Positions 52,876-63,869 of a DNA stretch of 64,000 nt are shown here, piece by piece (the stretch's first letter is position 1; the number at the start of each line of letters is the position of its first letter). The stretch comes from Ancistrus triradiatus (lineage: Eukaryota > Chordata > Actinopteri > Siluriformes > Loricariidae), in assembly GCA_025084515.1 (NCBI GenBank), contig JAJAGP010000433.1, positions 1 to 64,000 of the forward strand, given 5' to 3'. A model generated the notes under the pieces. It saw nothing but the letters and a program-made list of their open reading frames with translations, was not told the DNA's origin and made no database searches. The translations under genes and the position numbers were made by a program.

Positions 52876-54538
52876 CTTGAGCAAATTGTTGGACTACCTT
52901 TGCCAAAGCAACATAAATAAAATGTAGAACTCAATCCGTAGATTAACTGTGTGATGTAAATTAGTTTAGTTCTGCTCTTGCCTCCAATAGTTGCAGCAAC
53001 TTTCCAAAATTGTCTTGCCACAGATGTCATAGATAGTGCAAACAGAGAAACAATCCTGTTGTTGTTGAGGAAATATCAAAGTTGTTCAAGTCTACACTTT
53101 GCAAATACTATTAAATCATACATCTCTTTTGGGTCAGTAATCAGAACTATGAATTGCTGTATTACAGCTTGAAAATCTCGACACTAGTACCAGTGTATAT
53201 ACACTAATACCAGAGTATAGCTCTTTATCCCATATCAGTGCTTGGTCTTTTGGTCACCTACAAATATGATGTACAGAAACACCAAGACTTCAGCTTTACC
53301 ATAGTATTAATGGCAGAACATTCATGAACAATTTAATGCAGTATTACATGTGCACAATGAGGACCCATATGTATTGTCTAAGGAGAAAACTTGTAAATTC
53401 AGGTATTGTGCATTTTATATTGTAGTTGTATTTGTGTGTAGCAACAATTTAATATATTAATATATGTAAGCTTATAAATACAGTTTCAAAATATTGTCTC
53501 TGCATTCTCTGAAATGCTTTTTTGAAAACCCTGTGATTTCACTTATTCCTGTCTTTACAGCAGAAGGTTCAATATATGGAAAGAAACCATTCCAGGTCAA
53601 AGCATTCACTTGATGTTTCATTTCATTGAGATATCAGTCTATGATTTCTTAATAGTAAGGTTTCATGTAAAATGAAACACTGTAATTGTAACAAACATAT
53701 GAAATACTTTCAACTCTGAGGTAGTTTTCTGACTTGGTCTAAGTAGAAATAACCTACAAGTTTAATTATATACTATACATTTTGATATAAAAACTCATGA
53801 AAGCTGAATGTTTTGAGTTACCCAGTGATGCTGTTGAACCCCTGAGAAGGAGGATAAAAGAAAGGAACAAGCGGGAGTGTTGTTTTTCCTCACTTGATTA
53901 AACAACTACTCCCATTTTCACACACACCGAAAATGTTTTCATTTGGCAAAACCTGAATATCCTTTTTGAAAATACAACAAAGAGATACAAATATGGCACA
54001 TAATGTTTGTTTAATGAGGTAAAGCGCTGTAGGTGAGTAGTGAAACTGAAATCTTGCAGTATATGGCCAGTAAGACACACATTAGACTCATTAGATCTCC
54101 ACTGTTTACCAAAACTCAAACACCTCACTTGGGATACAGAGCAAGTGGTCTACACGTGATGAAGCTAAATGATTAGCTACAAATGATTAGCTGCAAAAAC
54201 AATTATTAAGCAGCATTTCAGCATATAGCAGCACCAATATCAGTGCATGAAACACACAACAACTTGTGGTAATATTTGCATGTGTATTATGCAATACAAA
54301 GTATATTTCAAAACAGAATATTACCTGAAAAGGGAGATAAAAGAAAGGAACAAGTGAGAGGGTTGTTTTTCATCACTTTGTATTGAATCTAATGAGTAAA
54401 AAACGCGCATGCTCCCCCTCCTACTGTCTGGGCCAGTAATTGTAATCAATCACCCATTTCTAAACCCAGCACCTATGGATGACAGATACATCACTACCAA
54501 TGAATTCAATTCAAAAATACTTTTGATAAACAAATGTA
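52876..54538. other. unassigned DNA with a direct repeat
   Basis: No gene found. A block with GATAAAAGAAAGGAACAAG and GTTGTTTTTC occurs at about 53850-53900 and again at about 54330-54385, roughly 480 bases apart. Confidence 0.4.
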
Positions 54539-54543
54539 ATTTC

Positions 54544-55528
54544 TGTCACGGGGTGCCAGGACTTTCAGCTCTGGCGAACCCATTAAACTAATAATAAAAT
54601 TATTAGTGGGTTTAGGACCCAATATGCAGCTAGCTCTGGCAGAGGAAAGGTGAAAAAATGGAAAAGAATGAAGCCTCCACATGATCAGTTAGTTGAATCA
54701 CGTGGAGTGCTACCAGGATTCGAACACGGATGGCTGAAACACTGGCCAGGAAGCTTAACACAGTGAGCCACTCGGAGGATGATGTCATCCAGCACTCAGC
54801 GTCCTGTGAACGTGCGGAGGGGCGGGGCGCCCGCTCCAGTAATGAGCCACGAAATGAGAGCGCCTTTTAAAAGGCGTTAAATGGAGGGGGCCGTGGCACG
54901 CCGAAGCACGTCTCTAGTCTCACACAGACATATAGTGATTTAATCACTCAGAGAAGGCACACGGGCGCTATACAATGCGCGGCGCCACAGAGTGAGTTAT
55001 AGGAAGTGATTGCTCTGAAACAATCGCTTAAAACGCAGGCAGGATAACAGGAAGCGATCGCGTTGGAGCGATCGATTAATGCGCAGGCAGGAGGAAAAGA
55101 ACCGTGAGAAATATCTAATCCTACACTATAATACTAAGCCATGCCTTACCTCGGGTCTTCAGAATCCCTACGCGGCCGATTCCCTAAACGGAACCGGTCT
55201 ACTGCTAAGACCTGACTGGTCCAGACCCAGACGCCGGAGCGTCTAGTCAGAAAAAGGTATCGCCTGTAATGCAAACGCTGGCGCATTTAGCCAGCAAGAG
55301 AAGTCAGCCTGTCGTTTAAATCGCCGGAGCGTATAGACAGTCAAGAGTGGTCATGCATCGACACTGCCAAGCTCAGGAGAAGGACTTAAATACCTGGCCT
55401 GACAGGTGTTTCATATCAGTACGATGCGCACGCACGTGTGCGTGATTGCACAAAACTGTCAGGAGTCACAGGATGGAACCTGAACCAAACGCTGCCCCCT
55501 AGCGTCGGAAAAGGGTGTGATCCTGACA
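54544..55528 (-). mobile_element. solo LTR, 985 bp, family b
   Basis: It begins TGTCACGGGGTGCCAGG, ends GTGATCCTGACA on the plus strand, and is flanked by ATTTC at 54539-54543 and 55529-55533. It shares its start and the GACCCA(A)TATGCAG(C)TAGCTC-type block with the LTR at 44724-45452. The likely orientation is minus, since a TATTTAAG box (complement near 55390) then precedes the longer downstream part. The block CGGAGCGT...GACAGTCA is repeated near 55230 and 55330. Confidence 0.9.
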
Positions 55529-55533
55529 ATTTC

Positions 55534-56413
55534 TTTAACAATTTTATAAACATTTTGTGTTGCTGGCATGCATTTTATTTGTATTTTTTTTTTATTAATT
55601 AATTTTATTTCTATTTTATTTTATACAAAATGGAATTATCATTTGTTTTAACCTGTATATCAAATATACATTTTAACTTAACCTTTATATGAAATATACA
55701 TTTTAACTCTCTTACTGTTGTTTTACTCTGTCACAATGCCTCAGACACTGGGTGATATGCATACAGAGCCATAAATGATTGGACTATAAATGATTGTCAT
55801 GATCTCTATGGACTGTAGGACAACATGCCCACTATCAATGATGCACCTTTGGGGCATCCAGTCAGTATGACTAAAATCTATCTGGGTGCTCTGCAGGATA
55901 CCAGGCAAATAGGAAGCCCAGGGTCTTGTAGCCAGAGCAGAGAAAATAATGATGTTAACGTAGTATAGATCTTAGCAGGGGTCAAATTGATTTGTGCATG
56001 ATTGCAGTGCCTCATTGAAAATCAAGAATTATCTTTATTCTGCTTATACTATGTGCTAGGTTAAGACAAGTGAAAAATGTATCCACTCATTTATTCCATC
56101 TCTTTTACAGGTCTAGAAACCACAGCCTAGGTCCTCTAGAAACCACAGCCTGTGTGATTTAGGGTATTTCCCAATATCCCACATGAAAATGTAGCAATAT
56201 TATATAGTGCATTTTAATGTTAATACAATACCCACAAGCTTTGTCACAGCTCATTTAACTCTCAAAGCCTATCCCGTTCATTCCCATTATATCCAGTGAT
56301 GTGAAGAATGTGCATAGTGTATGGAATACTTTGCTCCCACAAACTAAACGAGTTACTTACGGAACAGTTTCATCAGTATATTGTGAATTATCTTGGTTGC
56401 ACTCAAGTGCATA
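55534..56413. other. unassigned DNA
   Basis: AT-rich, no gene or known element. A TATATGAAATATACATTTTAAC motif region is duplicated at 55660-55710 in two near-identical units. Confidence 0.3.
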
Positions 56414-56415
56414 TA

Positions 56416-57642
56416 CAGTGGGACAAAAAAGTATTTAGTCAGCCACTGATTGTGCAAGTTCTCCTACCTAGAAAAATGAGAGAGGTCTGTAATTTTCATA
56501 ATAGGTACACTTCAACTATGAGAGACAAAATGAGAAAAAAAAATCCAGGAAATCACATCGTAGAATTTTTAAAGAATGTAATTGTAAATTATGGTGGAAA
56601 TAAGTATTTGGTCAATAAATTTGGCTCAACTCAATACTTTGTAACGTAACCTTTGTTGATAATGACAGAGGTCAAATGTTTCCTGTAAGTCTTCACCAGG
56701 TTGGCACACACTGCAGCTGGTATTTTGTCCCATTCCTCCATGCAGATCTCCTCTAGAGCAGTGATGTTTTGGGTCAACATTGACATTAAACTCCTTCCAC
56801 AAATTTTCTATGGGGTTGAGGTCTGGAGACTGGTTAGGCCACTCCAGGACCTTGAAATTCTTTTTACGAAGCCACTCCTTCGTTGCCCGAGCAGTGTGTT
56901 TGGGATCATCGTCATGCTGGAAGACCCAGCCACGTTCCATCTTCAATGCTCTCATTGATGTTTTAACTTAAAATCTCACGATACATGGCCCCGTTTATTC
57001 TTTCCTTAACATGGATCAGTCGTCCTGTCCCCTATGCAGATAAACAGCCCCAAAGCATGATGTTCCCTCTTGGCGTAGTGTTACTGATGGTAGCCTTTGT
57101 TACTTTGGTCCCAGCTCAATGTAAGGTCATTCATCAGGTCCCTCCATGTAGTTCTGGGATTTTTGCTCACCGTTCTCATGATAATTTTGACCCCACGGGA
57201 TGAGATCTTACATGGGGACCCAGATCGAGGGAGATTATCAATGGTCTTGTATGTCTTTCATTTTCTTACAATTGCTCCCACAGTTGATTTATTCACACCA
57301 ACCTGCTTGCCTATTGTAGATTTACTCTTCCCAGCCTGGTACAGGTCTACAATTTTCTTTCTGCTGTCTTTCGACAGCTCTTTGTTCTTGAGTTTGGAGT
57401 CTGAAGTTACAGGTCTGTGAGAGCCAAAAATCTTGCTTGTTTTTGGGTGACCAAATATTCCACCATGATTTACAATTAAATTCTTTAAAAATCCCACATT
57501 GTGATTTCCTGGATTTATTTCTACTGATTTTGTCTCTCATAGTTAAAGTGTATTTATGATGAAAATTACAGACCTCTCTCATCTTTTTAAGTAGGACAAC
57601 TTACACAATCAGTGGTTGACTAAATAATGTTTTGCCCCACTG
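56416..57642 (-). mobile_element. Tc1 transposon, family 1, complete ends
   Basis: The left end is CAGTGGGACAAAAAAGTATT and the right end the inverted ATGTTTTGCCCCACTG. TA flanks both sides (56414-56415, 57643-57644). At 1227 bases it is shorter than the copy at 21-1439 because part of the transposase is deleted. Confidence 0.93.
56626..57497 (-). pseudogene. Tc1 transposase, middle deleted
   Basis: The minus-strand frame 57258-57497 carries SKDSRKKIVDLYQAGKSKST and VGVNKSTVGAIVRK (DNA-binding helix-turn-helix). The frame 56626-56955 carries HDDDPKHTARATKEWLRKK with the second Asp and SPDLNPIENLWKEF with the Glu. Between them the words run in other frames, and the block with the first catalytic Asp (WSDKTKIEL in the other copy) is absent. 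This copy could not cleave DNA even if the frame were restored. Confidence 0.85.
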
Positions 57643-57644
57643 TA

Positions 57645-58772
57645 TGAGCTAACTAGTTACATATTCTCTCTCACACACATACCCACAAGAATATAAAATG
57701 TACTTAATACTTGCATTAATTTGTGTATAATTTAGTTTCTTTATTTTGATGACAGGTAATTTGCATGCTCAGTAAACAAGCTTTAAACTCATACAAATAT
57801 TCATCAGTCTAATCAGAATATTATGCTAACTGGCAATGTCTGAGACAAGAAAATGTCTCAAAACACAGTGTAGTTTTACATTTGTCCATTTATTCATTCA
57901 TTTTCTCATCTGCTTAATTTTAATCAAGGCCATGGGAAAGTTGGTGACTAGCCAGCAACATGGGGCGCAAGGCAGGAACAAATCTAGACAGAGCATCAAT
58001 CCATTGTAGGGCACGTACCAGTGTAGTTTTTATTGCATAAGAAAATACTATAATGCAATCATACCATGGCTGTTGAAATAACAGAATTATTGCTTTGCAA
58101 ATATTTTTACATCATGCAACTCTACATCAATTTCTACATCATGTAAGTCAGTAGTCAGAAATGCATTGCTGTGTTTTAAAATAAAAAATCTTGACACTTG
58201 ACTGGCAAGACACAAAGTTCCCACATTCTCAGTACTCACCAATGTAGTTTTAAACCTAAGGAACAAAGTATATACTAACGATATTGCTGAATTCAGGAAA
58301 TATGGTACATGAGAGTACAGTTTGGATAGATATATCCACTAATTTTTATCTTTACAGAGGCTTGTACTGTAATTCTTTTTTCATTACTGCTTCTAGCAAT
58401 AGTAATGAAGATACATTTGCTTAATTCAGCTGGATAAAGACTTGTGCCTTCTTTTTCAAATTTCTGTATACAGGGAAATTTTGAAAAAAAATGAGTGCTG
58501 CATTCCTATACCTTGTGTATTTGGTAATCCTTTGCAGATTCCAGTTCTCATCAAGGATCAGTGTCAGAATGTTGGTGATGGTATAGTTATGGTCCTGGAC
58601 CGAGAGACAATAAGCAAACGGGGACCACGGATGCAGAGACTCAGACAACCAGATACCCAACTAAAGGGTTATTAAGGAACACAGTTGGGAAAGAAAACAA
58701 AAAACGGGTTACTGGTGAAATCAAAGTGACCAAGAAGCTGATGACTGGGTTGGGGAAGTGACAGGTATGACG
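57645..58772. other. unassigned DNA next to a gypsy-like or Tc1 flank
   Basis: No gene found apart from the repeat at 57890-58020. From about 58560 the sequence has the look of retroelement leader or LTR (CGGGGACCACGGATGCAGAG), but I could not match it within the window. The Tc1 at 58775 is inserted in it. Confidence 0.3.
57890..58020 (+). repeat. dispersed fish repeat (CATTCATTTTCTCATCTGC type)
   Basis: The words ATTCATTTTCTCATCTGCTT, GGGGCGCAAGGCAGGAAC and CCATTGTAGGGCACG form a short non-coding module common in fish genomes, related to the one at 48163. Confidence 0.65.
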
Positions 58773-58774
58773 TA

Positions 58775-60250
58775 CAGTGGTGCTTGAAAGTTTGTGAACC
58801 CATTAGAATGTTCTAGAATTTCTGCATGAATATGACCTAAAACATCATGAGAATTTCACACAAGTCTTAAGAGTAGATAAAGAGAGCCAAATTGAAGAAA
58901 ATAGACAAAAATATTATACTTGGTCATTTATTTATTGAGGAAAATTATCCAATGTTACATATTAATGAGTGGCAAAGTATGTGAACCTCTAGGATTAGCA
59001 GTTAATTTTAAAAGTGAAATTAGAGCCAGCTGATTTCAATCAATGGGCTGACAATCAGGTGTGAGTGGGCACCCTGTTTTATTTAAAGAACAGTGATCTC
59101 TCAAAGTCTTCACAACACATGTTTGTGGAAGTGTATCATGGTACAAACAAATTAGATATCTGAGGATCTCAGTAAGAGAGTTGCTGAAACAGATTGTGTA
59201 CAAATGGAGGAAATTCAAGACCATTGTTACCCTCCCTAGGTGTGGTAGACCAACCTCTCCAAGAGCAAGGTGTGTAATAGTTGGAGAGGTCACAGAGGAC
59301 CCCATGGTAACTTCTAAGCAACTGAAGGAATCTCTTACATTGGCTCATGAGTCCACCATCACAAGAACATAGAACAACAATGGTATGCATGACAGGGTTG
59401 CAAGGAGAAAGCCACTGCTCTCAATAAAGAACATTGCTGCTCGTCTGGAGTTTGCTAAAGTTCATGTGGATAAGCCAGAATTCTATTGGAAGAATGTCTT
59501 ATGGAGAGATAGAAGAGACCAAAATAGACCTTTTTGATTTAAAAGAGAAGCGTTACATTTTGAGAAAGGAAAACAGTGCATTCCATCATAAGAACCTTAT
59601 CCCATCTGTGAAACATGGTGGTGGTAATATCATGGTTTGGGCCTGTTTTGCTGCATCTGGGACAGGACGGCTTGCGTTCATTGATGGAACAATGAATTCT
59701 GAATTATATCAGAGAATTGTAAAGAAAAATGTCAGGACATCTGTCCATGAACTGAATCTCAAGAGAAGGTGGGTCATGCAGCAAGACAACGACCCTAAGC
59801 ACACAAGTCATTCTATCAAAGAATGGTTAAAGAAGAATAAAGGTAATGTTTTAGAATGGCCAAGTCAAAGTCCTGACTTTACTCCCATTGAATTGTTGTG
59901 GAAGGACCTGAAGCAAGCAGTTACTTAGAGGAATCCCACCAACATCCTTGAGTTGAAGCTGTTCTGTATGGAGGAATGGGCTATGTGGAATGAGGAATTG
60001 CTGCACAGGGGGGTCACACCAGATACTGAAAGCAAAGGTTCACATACTTTTGCCACTCATTTAATATGTAATATAGGATCATTTTCCTCAATTAATAAAT
60101 GACAAAGTATAATATTTTTGTCTCATTTTTTTTACTGGGTTCTCTTTATCTACTTTTAGGACTTGTGTGAATATCTGATGATGTTTTAGGTCATATTTAT
60201 GCAGAAATATAGAAAATTGTAAAGTGTTCATAAACTTTCAAGTACCACTG
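58775..60250 (+). mobile_element. Tc1 transposon, family 2, complete ends
   Basis: CAGTGGTGCTTGAAAGTTTG is at 58775 and AAGTACCACTG ends at 60250, with TA at 58773-58774 and 60251-60252. About 1.48 kb. The DNA-binding part of the gene is deleted but the catalytic part is in one long frame. Confidence 0.93.
59434..59928 (+). pseudogene. Tc1 transposase catalytic region, one long frame
   Basis: The open frame starts out of frame but from about residue 25 reads ETKIDLFDLKEKRYI (first catalytic block, with the Trp-Ser-Asp part lost to an indel), KHGGGNIMVWACFAASG, IDGTMNSELYQRIV, QQDNDPKHTSHSIKEWL (second Asp) and SPDFTPIELLWKDLKQA (Glu). It ends at TAG. Upstream, the DNA-binding domain is reduced to scraps: the paired-like helices 2-6 between 59180 and 59200 are deleted. 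It is inactive. Confidence 0.85.
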
Positions 60251-60252
60251 TA

Positions 60253-60497
60253 GGCAGGAAACAAAGTGAGCTATGTACATGATGAGCTGACACGTCAGAT
60301 GAGCAAACCTGCTTGATTTGGGAGATGTGGAACCTGTGGTGGATTTTCATGTGTCTGGACAACTTCAGACAGATAGCAGTGGGGTTGATGACTTTCTCGA
60401 TGGGAAATGGACCAATGTATCTGTGTGACAGCTTCTTGGACTCCGTGTGAAAGAAAATTATTTGGGAGGATAACCATACAGATTGATAAGGAGGCAA
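60253..60497 (-). pseudogene. pol: Ty3/gypsy integrase C-terminal region
   Basis: The frame shows PPYQSVWLSSQIIFFHTESK followed by KLSHRYIGPFPIEKVINP and LKLSRHMKIHHRFHISQIK. This is the post-core region of Ty3/gypsy integrase (G..VWLS..., KL.PR(Y/F)IGPF.I...INP, RIHP.FHVS.(I/L)KP). The frame reads on into the Tc1 inverted repeat, so its last codons are not genuine. The zinc-binding and DDE regions are deleted. Confidence 0.8.
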
Positions 60498-60539
60498 GAT
60501 TGTGCTCTCAGATGTGAAAGAGTCCTCAGTGGAGAATCG

Positions 60540-61070
60540 TCAGGAAAGTGCATCCGGTTTGATGTTGCGTGAACCAGGGCAACAAATGAGTGTGAAGTCA
60601 AACCTGGAGCGAGAACAGTGCCCACTCAGTGAGTGAGTGGTCTGTCGAGAGTTCCAGCTCTTCACCATATGTATGTAGGACAGGTTCGCATGATTCATCT
60701 AGATAATGAAGGGCTGTTCTGCACCCTCCAGCCAATTCCTCCACTCTTCCAGTGTGAGTTTGACCAGCAGCAGCTCCTGATTTCCCATGTCATAAGTATC
60801 TTCAATCAGGATGAGGTAACAGGAGAAAAAGGCACAGGGGTGGACCTTCTTCCCAGGGTCTATTCGTTGAGAAATAACAGCCCCACACCAGAGTCCAATG
60901 CATCCACTTCTACAATGAACTGCTTGGAGGGGTCGGGTTGGGTTAGGATGGGACTGAATGTTAACAGACCCTTGAGGTGCAGAAAGGCCTTGTCCGGCTC
61001 TGGTGACCAATAGAAGGCAGCCTTGGTGGAGGTCAGCTGGGTCAAAGGAGAGGCCACATTACTGTAATCC
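60540..61070 (-). pseudogene. pol: Ty3/gypsy RNase H region
   Basis: The frame 60860-61057 reads ASPLTQLTSTKAAFYWSPEP, DKAFLHLKGLLTFSPIL and PDPSKQFIVEVDALDSGVG (the RNase H start, with VDA). 60699-60850 continues HPCAFFSCYLILIE, then YDMGNQELLLVKLTLEEWRN (with the catalytic Glu). Near 60560-60610 is the end, CCPGSRNIKPDALS. It passes directly into the integrase C-terminus, so the integrase core has been lost. Confidence 0.8.
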
Positions 61071-61696
61071 TGTTATGTTGGATGAGGTGAAGAACCAGTG
61101 TGACACACATGAGATCAGAGCCAGAATAAATTTCATAAAGGTGCAGTTTATTTACAAGTATGTCTGTGTGTTGGTGCTGAAGTGAAGTCTTATGGTGCAG
61201 TGAGCCGCAGTCTGTGACAGTCCAGTCTAGTACGTGGGGGGAGACTGAGCCGAGAGCTTCCGTGCTGGTGTGGGAGAGCACAGAAGTGTCCCTGCAGACG
61301 GGGTGGTAGATCATCCGAGAACAGCAGCTCGAAAAGACAGGGACAGATTTGAAAAGTCAAAGATAAAATAGCATGACAAATTAGATTAGGATTAGTGTTA
61401 AGAACTAAGGTGAAACCGGGTGGTATAATCGCGAGTTACCGGCGTTTATGCGCTAAGAAGCCAGCAACCACTCATGCTCCATGCCGCTCCTTAAAGAGAG
61501 TGTACTGATTGCTCTAAATGGTCTGCAGGTGCGCTGGTAATGAGCTTCTGTGATCTATACGCTGCCAGGCAGAGGAGGCATACTCAGGAAAATCCCACAC
61601 TTCGCTAAAAGCTGTCAGAACACCATAAAATACATGCACCACAAACAATACTGAGAATAAATAGGGTGAACGCAGCACTAAGTGCACTTCTTGACA
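61071..61696 (-). mobile_element. solo LTR, 626 bp, inserted in the gypsy pol gene
   Basis: It begins TGTTATGTTGG, ends GTGCACTTCTTGACA on the plus strand, and is flanked by AATCC (61066-61070) and AATCT (61697-61701), a 5-bp duplication with one change. On the minus strand it has a TATTTATTC box (complement near 61655) and AATAAACTGCACC (complement near 61140), so it is oriented on the minus strand. It interrupts reverse transcriptase-RNase H precisely. Confidence 0.8.
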
Positions 61697-62351
61697 AATC
61701 TCATATAAAGTGCCTATAGAAGCCTCCATACCCCAGTAAACACTGCAGATCCTTTTGACATGATGGAATTGGCCTGCTTGAATCTTGGCAGGGTCCTCTT
61801 AAATGTACCCTCTCTGGATCCCAGGAAGGTGACTGTTCCCACATGAAATTCGCTGCCTTGACAAATAGGAGTTGGGCCAAGGCCTGACATGATTGTTGTG
61901 CTCATCCTTGGACCTGGAAAAAATAAGAATATCATAAAGGTAGATGAAAACAAATCTGTTTAAATTGTATCTTAACACGTCATTATCCAGAGAGTGGAAG
62001 ACTGTTGGGGCATTGGTGAGGCCAAAAGTAGTGTTGAAGGCTATGTTCCATTTGTCCCCTCTCTGATCAGATGATCCTCGCTTCCTGCAAGAGATAAAAG
62101 GCAGAGGGTATGATTTGTAATGTGTACTTATTCCTGATGATGATCCAGTTCAGTCCCTTATAATCAATGCAGGGCCTGAGGAGTGGTCTTTCTTGTCCAC
62201 AAAGAAGAATCCAGCTCCCAAAGGGAGAGGAGGATGGGCGGATGAGGACAGTGCCTAGGTAGTCAGTAATATACTCTTCCATGGCTCCTATCTCTGGATG
62301 AGTCAGGCTGTACAGGTGATTGGTGGGCAGAGGGGATCCCGGGAGGTGCAC
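61697..62351 (-). pseudogene. pol: Ty3/gypsy reverse transcriptase, active site changed to YLYD
   Basis: The frame 62067-62351 holds PEIGAMEEYITDYLGTVLIR, PLLRPCIDYKGLNWIIIRNK and PSAFYLLQEARI, the fingers region. Further on (61930-61990) the motif C block reads FVFIYLYDILIFF, with the first catalytic Asp changed to Tyr (codons at 61931-61942). EFHVGTVTFLGS at about 61830-61870 is the thumb region and GFYRHFI near 61700 the end before the solo LTR. Frames change several times and two catalytic-site faults are visible, so it is inactive. Confidence 0.82.
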
Positions 62352-62566
62352 GCATGCTGAGGGGTCTCCATAGATTTGAGCAAGACCCCTATCTTGGAGG
62401 CAAGGTCCTCATCCTTGAGGTTGTCCTCAGCCCCTGAGTTCACCAGGATGTTGATGGTGAGGGGCTCTTTTCTCATAAATAGAGTGGCAGGCAGTTGGAG
62501 CAGCGGCCTGTTGGAAAGTAGAGGTTCTGAGGCAGTGCTCACCAGTATTCCCACCTTTACTGCCAA
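62303..62566 (-). pseudogene. pro: Ty3/gypsy aspartic protease fragment
   Basis: LLQLPATLFMRKEPLTINIL is followed by VNSGAEDNLKDEDLASKIGV. The second part is the retropepsin active site, usually (V/L)DSGA(A/D).NF; here the catalytic Asp is changed to Asn (NSGAE). The later part of the protease is in another frame. Confidence 0.75.
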
Positions 62567-62751
62567 GGCCCCCTTTTGGCCGTACTGGACAGTGGTTGCT
62601 TATTGTGATCCGGTTGTCTATAGTATAAGCAGAGGCCCTCACTGAGGTGCCTGGAATGCTCTTGGAATATTAGTCTGGTTCTGCCCAACTTCATGGGCTC
62701 GGGGCTATCGACAAAGGCAGGAACTTGGACCAGAAGAACCAGGGAATCCAA
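62557..62751 (-). pseudogene. gag: Ty3/gypsy gag C-terminus with a decayed zinc knuckle
   Basis: The frame has PEPMKLGRTRLIFQEHSRHL then SEGLCLYYRQPDHNKQPL. In intact relatives the second part is the zinc knuckle C..C...GH....C. Here only the first Cys and the His remain, so it could not bind zinc. It directly precedes the protease. Confidence 0.7.
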
Positions 62752-62756
62752 GTGTG

Positions 62757-62816
62757 TGGATCTGGATTGGTAGGGTGTATATATATATATATATACACCC
62801 TACCAATCCAGATCCA
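62757..62816. repeat. 60-bp perfect palindrome
   Basis: The arms TGGATCTGGATTGGTAGGGT and ACCCTACCAATCCAGATCCA flank an alternating TA/GT core. Every base from 62757 to 62816 pairs, with the centre between 62786 and 62787 and no loop. It lies next to the 5' side of the gypsy gag fragment. Confidence 0.95.
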
Positions 62817-62999
62817 GATCTTCAAACTCACCACCGCTCTCATGTACAGGCTCTACCATGGAAGCCACAAATATGATGTCAGTGACCTCAGGCTAATGTG
62901 ATATGCCCACCCATGCAGACAGAGACTGAAACAATAGCAAGTCATAACACCCCACACACAAAGGTGAACCAAAACAAAGAGGAATCACATTACAACTGA
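62817..62999. other. unassigned DNA
   Basis: Short segment between two gypsy remnants, no feature recognised. Confidence 0.3.
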
Positions 63000-63600
63000 G
63001 ATGGTTAGGCTCTGGAAAGGGTACCAAAGATCAAATTCTTACGGCTATTTTGATTGACACGAAGACCTAATTGTTGCAACCATTTTGATGGACAATATCA
63101 AAGTTAAAGCCTTGGATAATCAATGATCAATTGGTTAGCATACTTTGTGCTGACCATGTATGCCACTGGATTATGATCAGTATGGACAATGGTAGGTTCC
63201 ATGCTGTTTCTGACATACCTCAAAGTATTGCAATGTCAGCAATAAGGCTAGAATTTACTTCTCAGTGCTGTATACAAACTGGTGCATCACAAATTTCGTA
63301 CAGAAGTAACAGACAGGTTGATCCACCCTGCTGTCATTCTTCTGCAAAAGTACTGCCTATGTGCCAGTACCACTGGCATTAACCAGTTTATATGGTCTGT
63401 AAAGGCGTGTGATGAGAACAAGGAAACTACTCAACCACAACCTGGTAGGCATTAATGCAACTGTCATGAAGGAGAACCCCTGCCATGAAGGTTGGGGGAA
63501 GAGATCATAGCTTGGCAGATAAGGGCTCACTGAGCTCAATAGCATGCTCAGAAGCTTTTGTGCAGGTGTAGTACAGAAATCAGCTAAATAAACTTGTTGA
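63000..63600 (-). pseudogene. pol: Ty3/gypsy reverse transcriptase-RNase H fragment, another lineage
   Basis: On the minus strand a degenerate stretch reads PYKLVNASGTGT, a stop, AVLLQKNDSRVDQPVCYFCT, KFVMHQFVYSTEK, a stop, ILALLLTLQYFEV, then a THCPY block where TDHNP is normal. These are the RNase H words of a Ty3/gypsy group that uses PVCYFS.KF..HQ..YST(I)EKE, different from the element at 60253-62760. Stops are frequent. Earlier sequence (63420-63600) should be the RT thumb. No boundaries could be placed. Confidence 0.65.
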
Positions 63601-63867
63601 TTAATGCAACAATCTCCTGCGTCATTTTAGAAGACAAATATTTCAACTTTTCATTCAGCCTTGTCAATGCCACAGAATTATACAAGTGTGCAAAAGATAA
63701 GCAGTTCCTTCCTAAGTAATGGTCATCATACTCGGGTCAGAATCAAGAGATTATGTTTCTGAAATGTTTCTGAGTGGCAGCACTGTGCAAATGGGTGATC
63801 ATGGGCAAGCACCAGTAAATGGTTGTCGTACAAACACGGTTCTGCAACTTGAAATGTCAGCCTCAGT
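63601..63867. other. unassigned DNA, probably decayed retroelement flank
   Basis: No feature was recognised. It ends at the TA target of the last Tc1. Confidence 0.3.
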
Positions 63868-63869
63868 TA

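Larger units (their letters stand above)
60253..62760 (-). mobile_element. Ty3/gypsy retrotransposon remnant, split by a solo LTR
   Basis: On the minus strand, from right to left, come the end of gag, protease, reverse transcriptase, RNase H and the C-terminal end of integrase. The solo LTR at 61071-61696 is inserted between reverse transcriptase and RNase H. The integrase core is deleted. The LTRs of this element are not visible; the left part may be cut by the Tc1 at 58775-60250. Confidence 0.82.
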
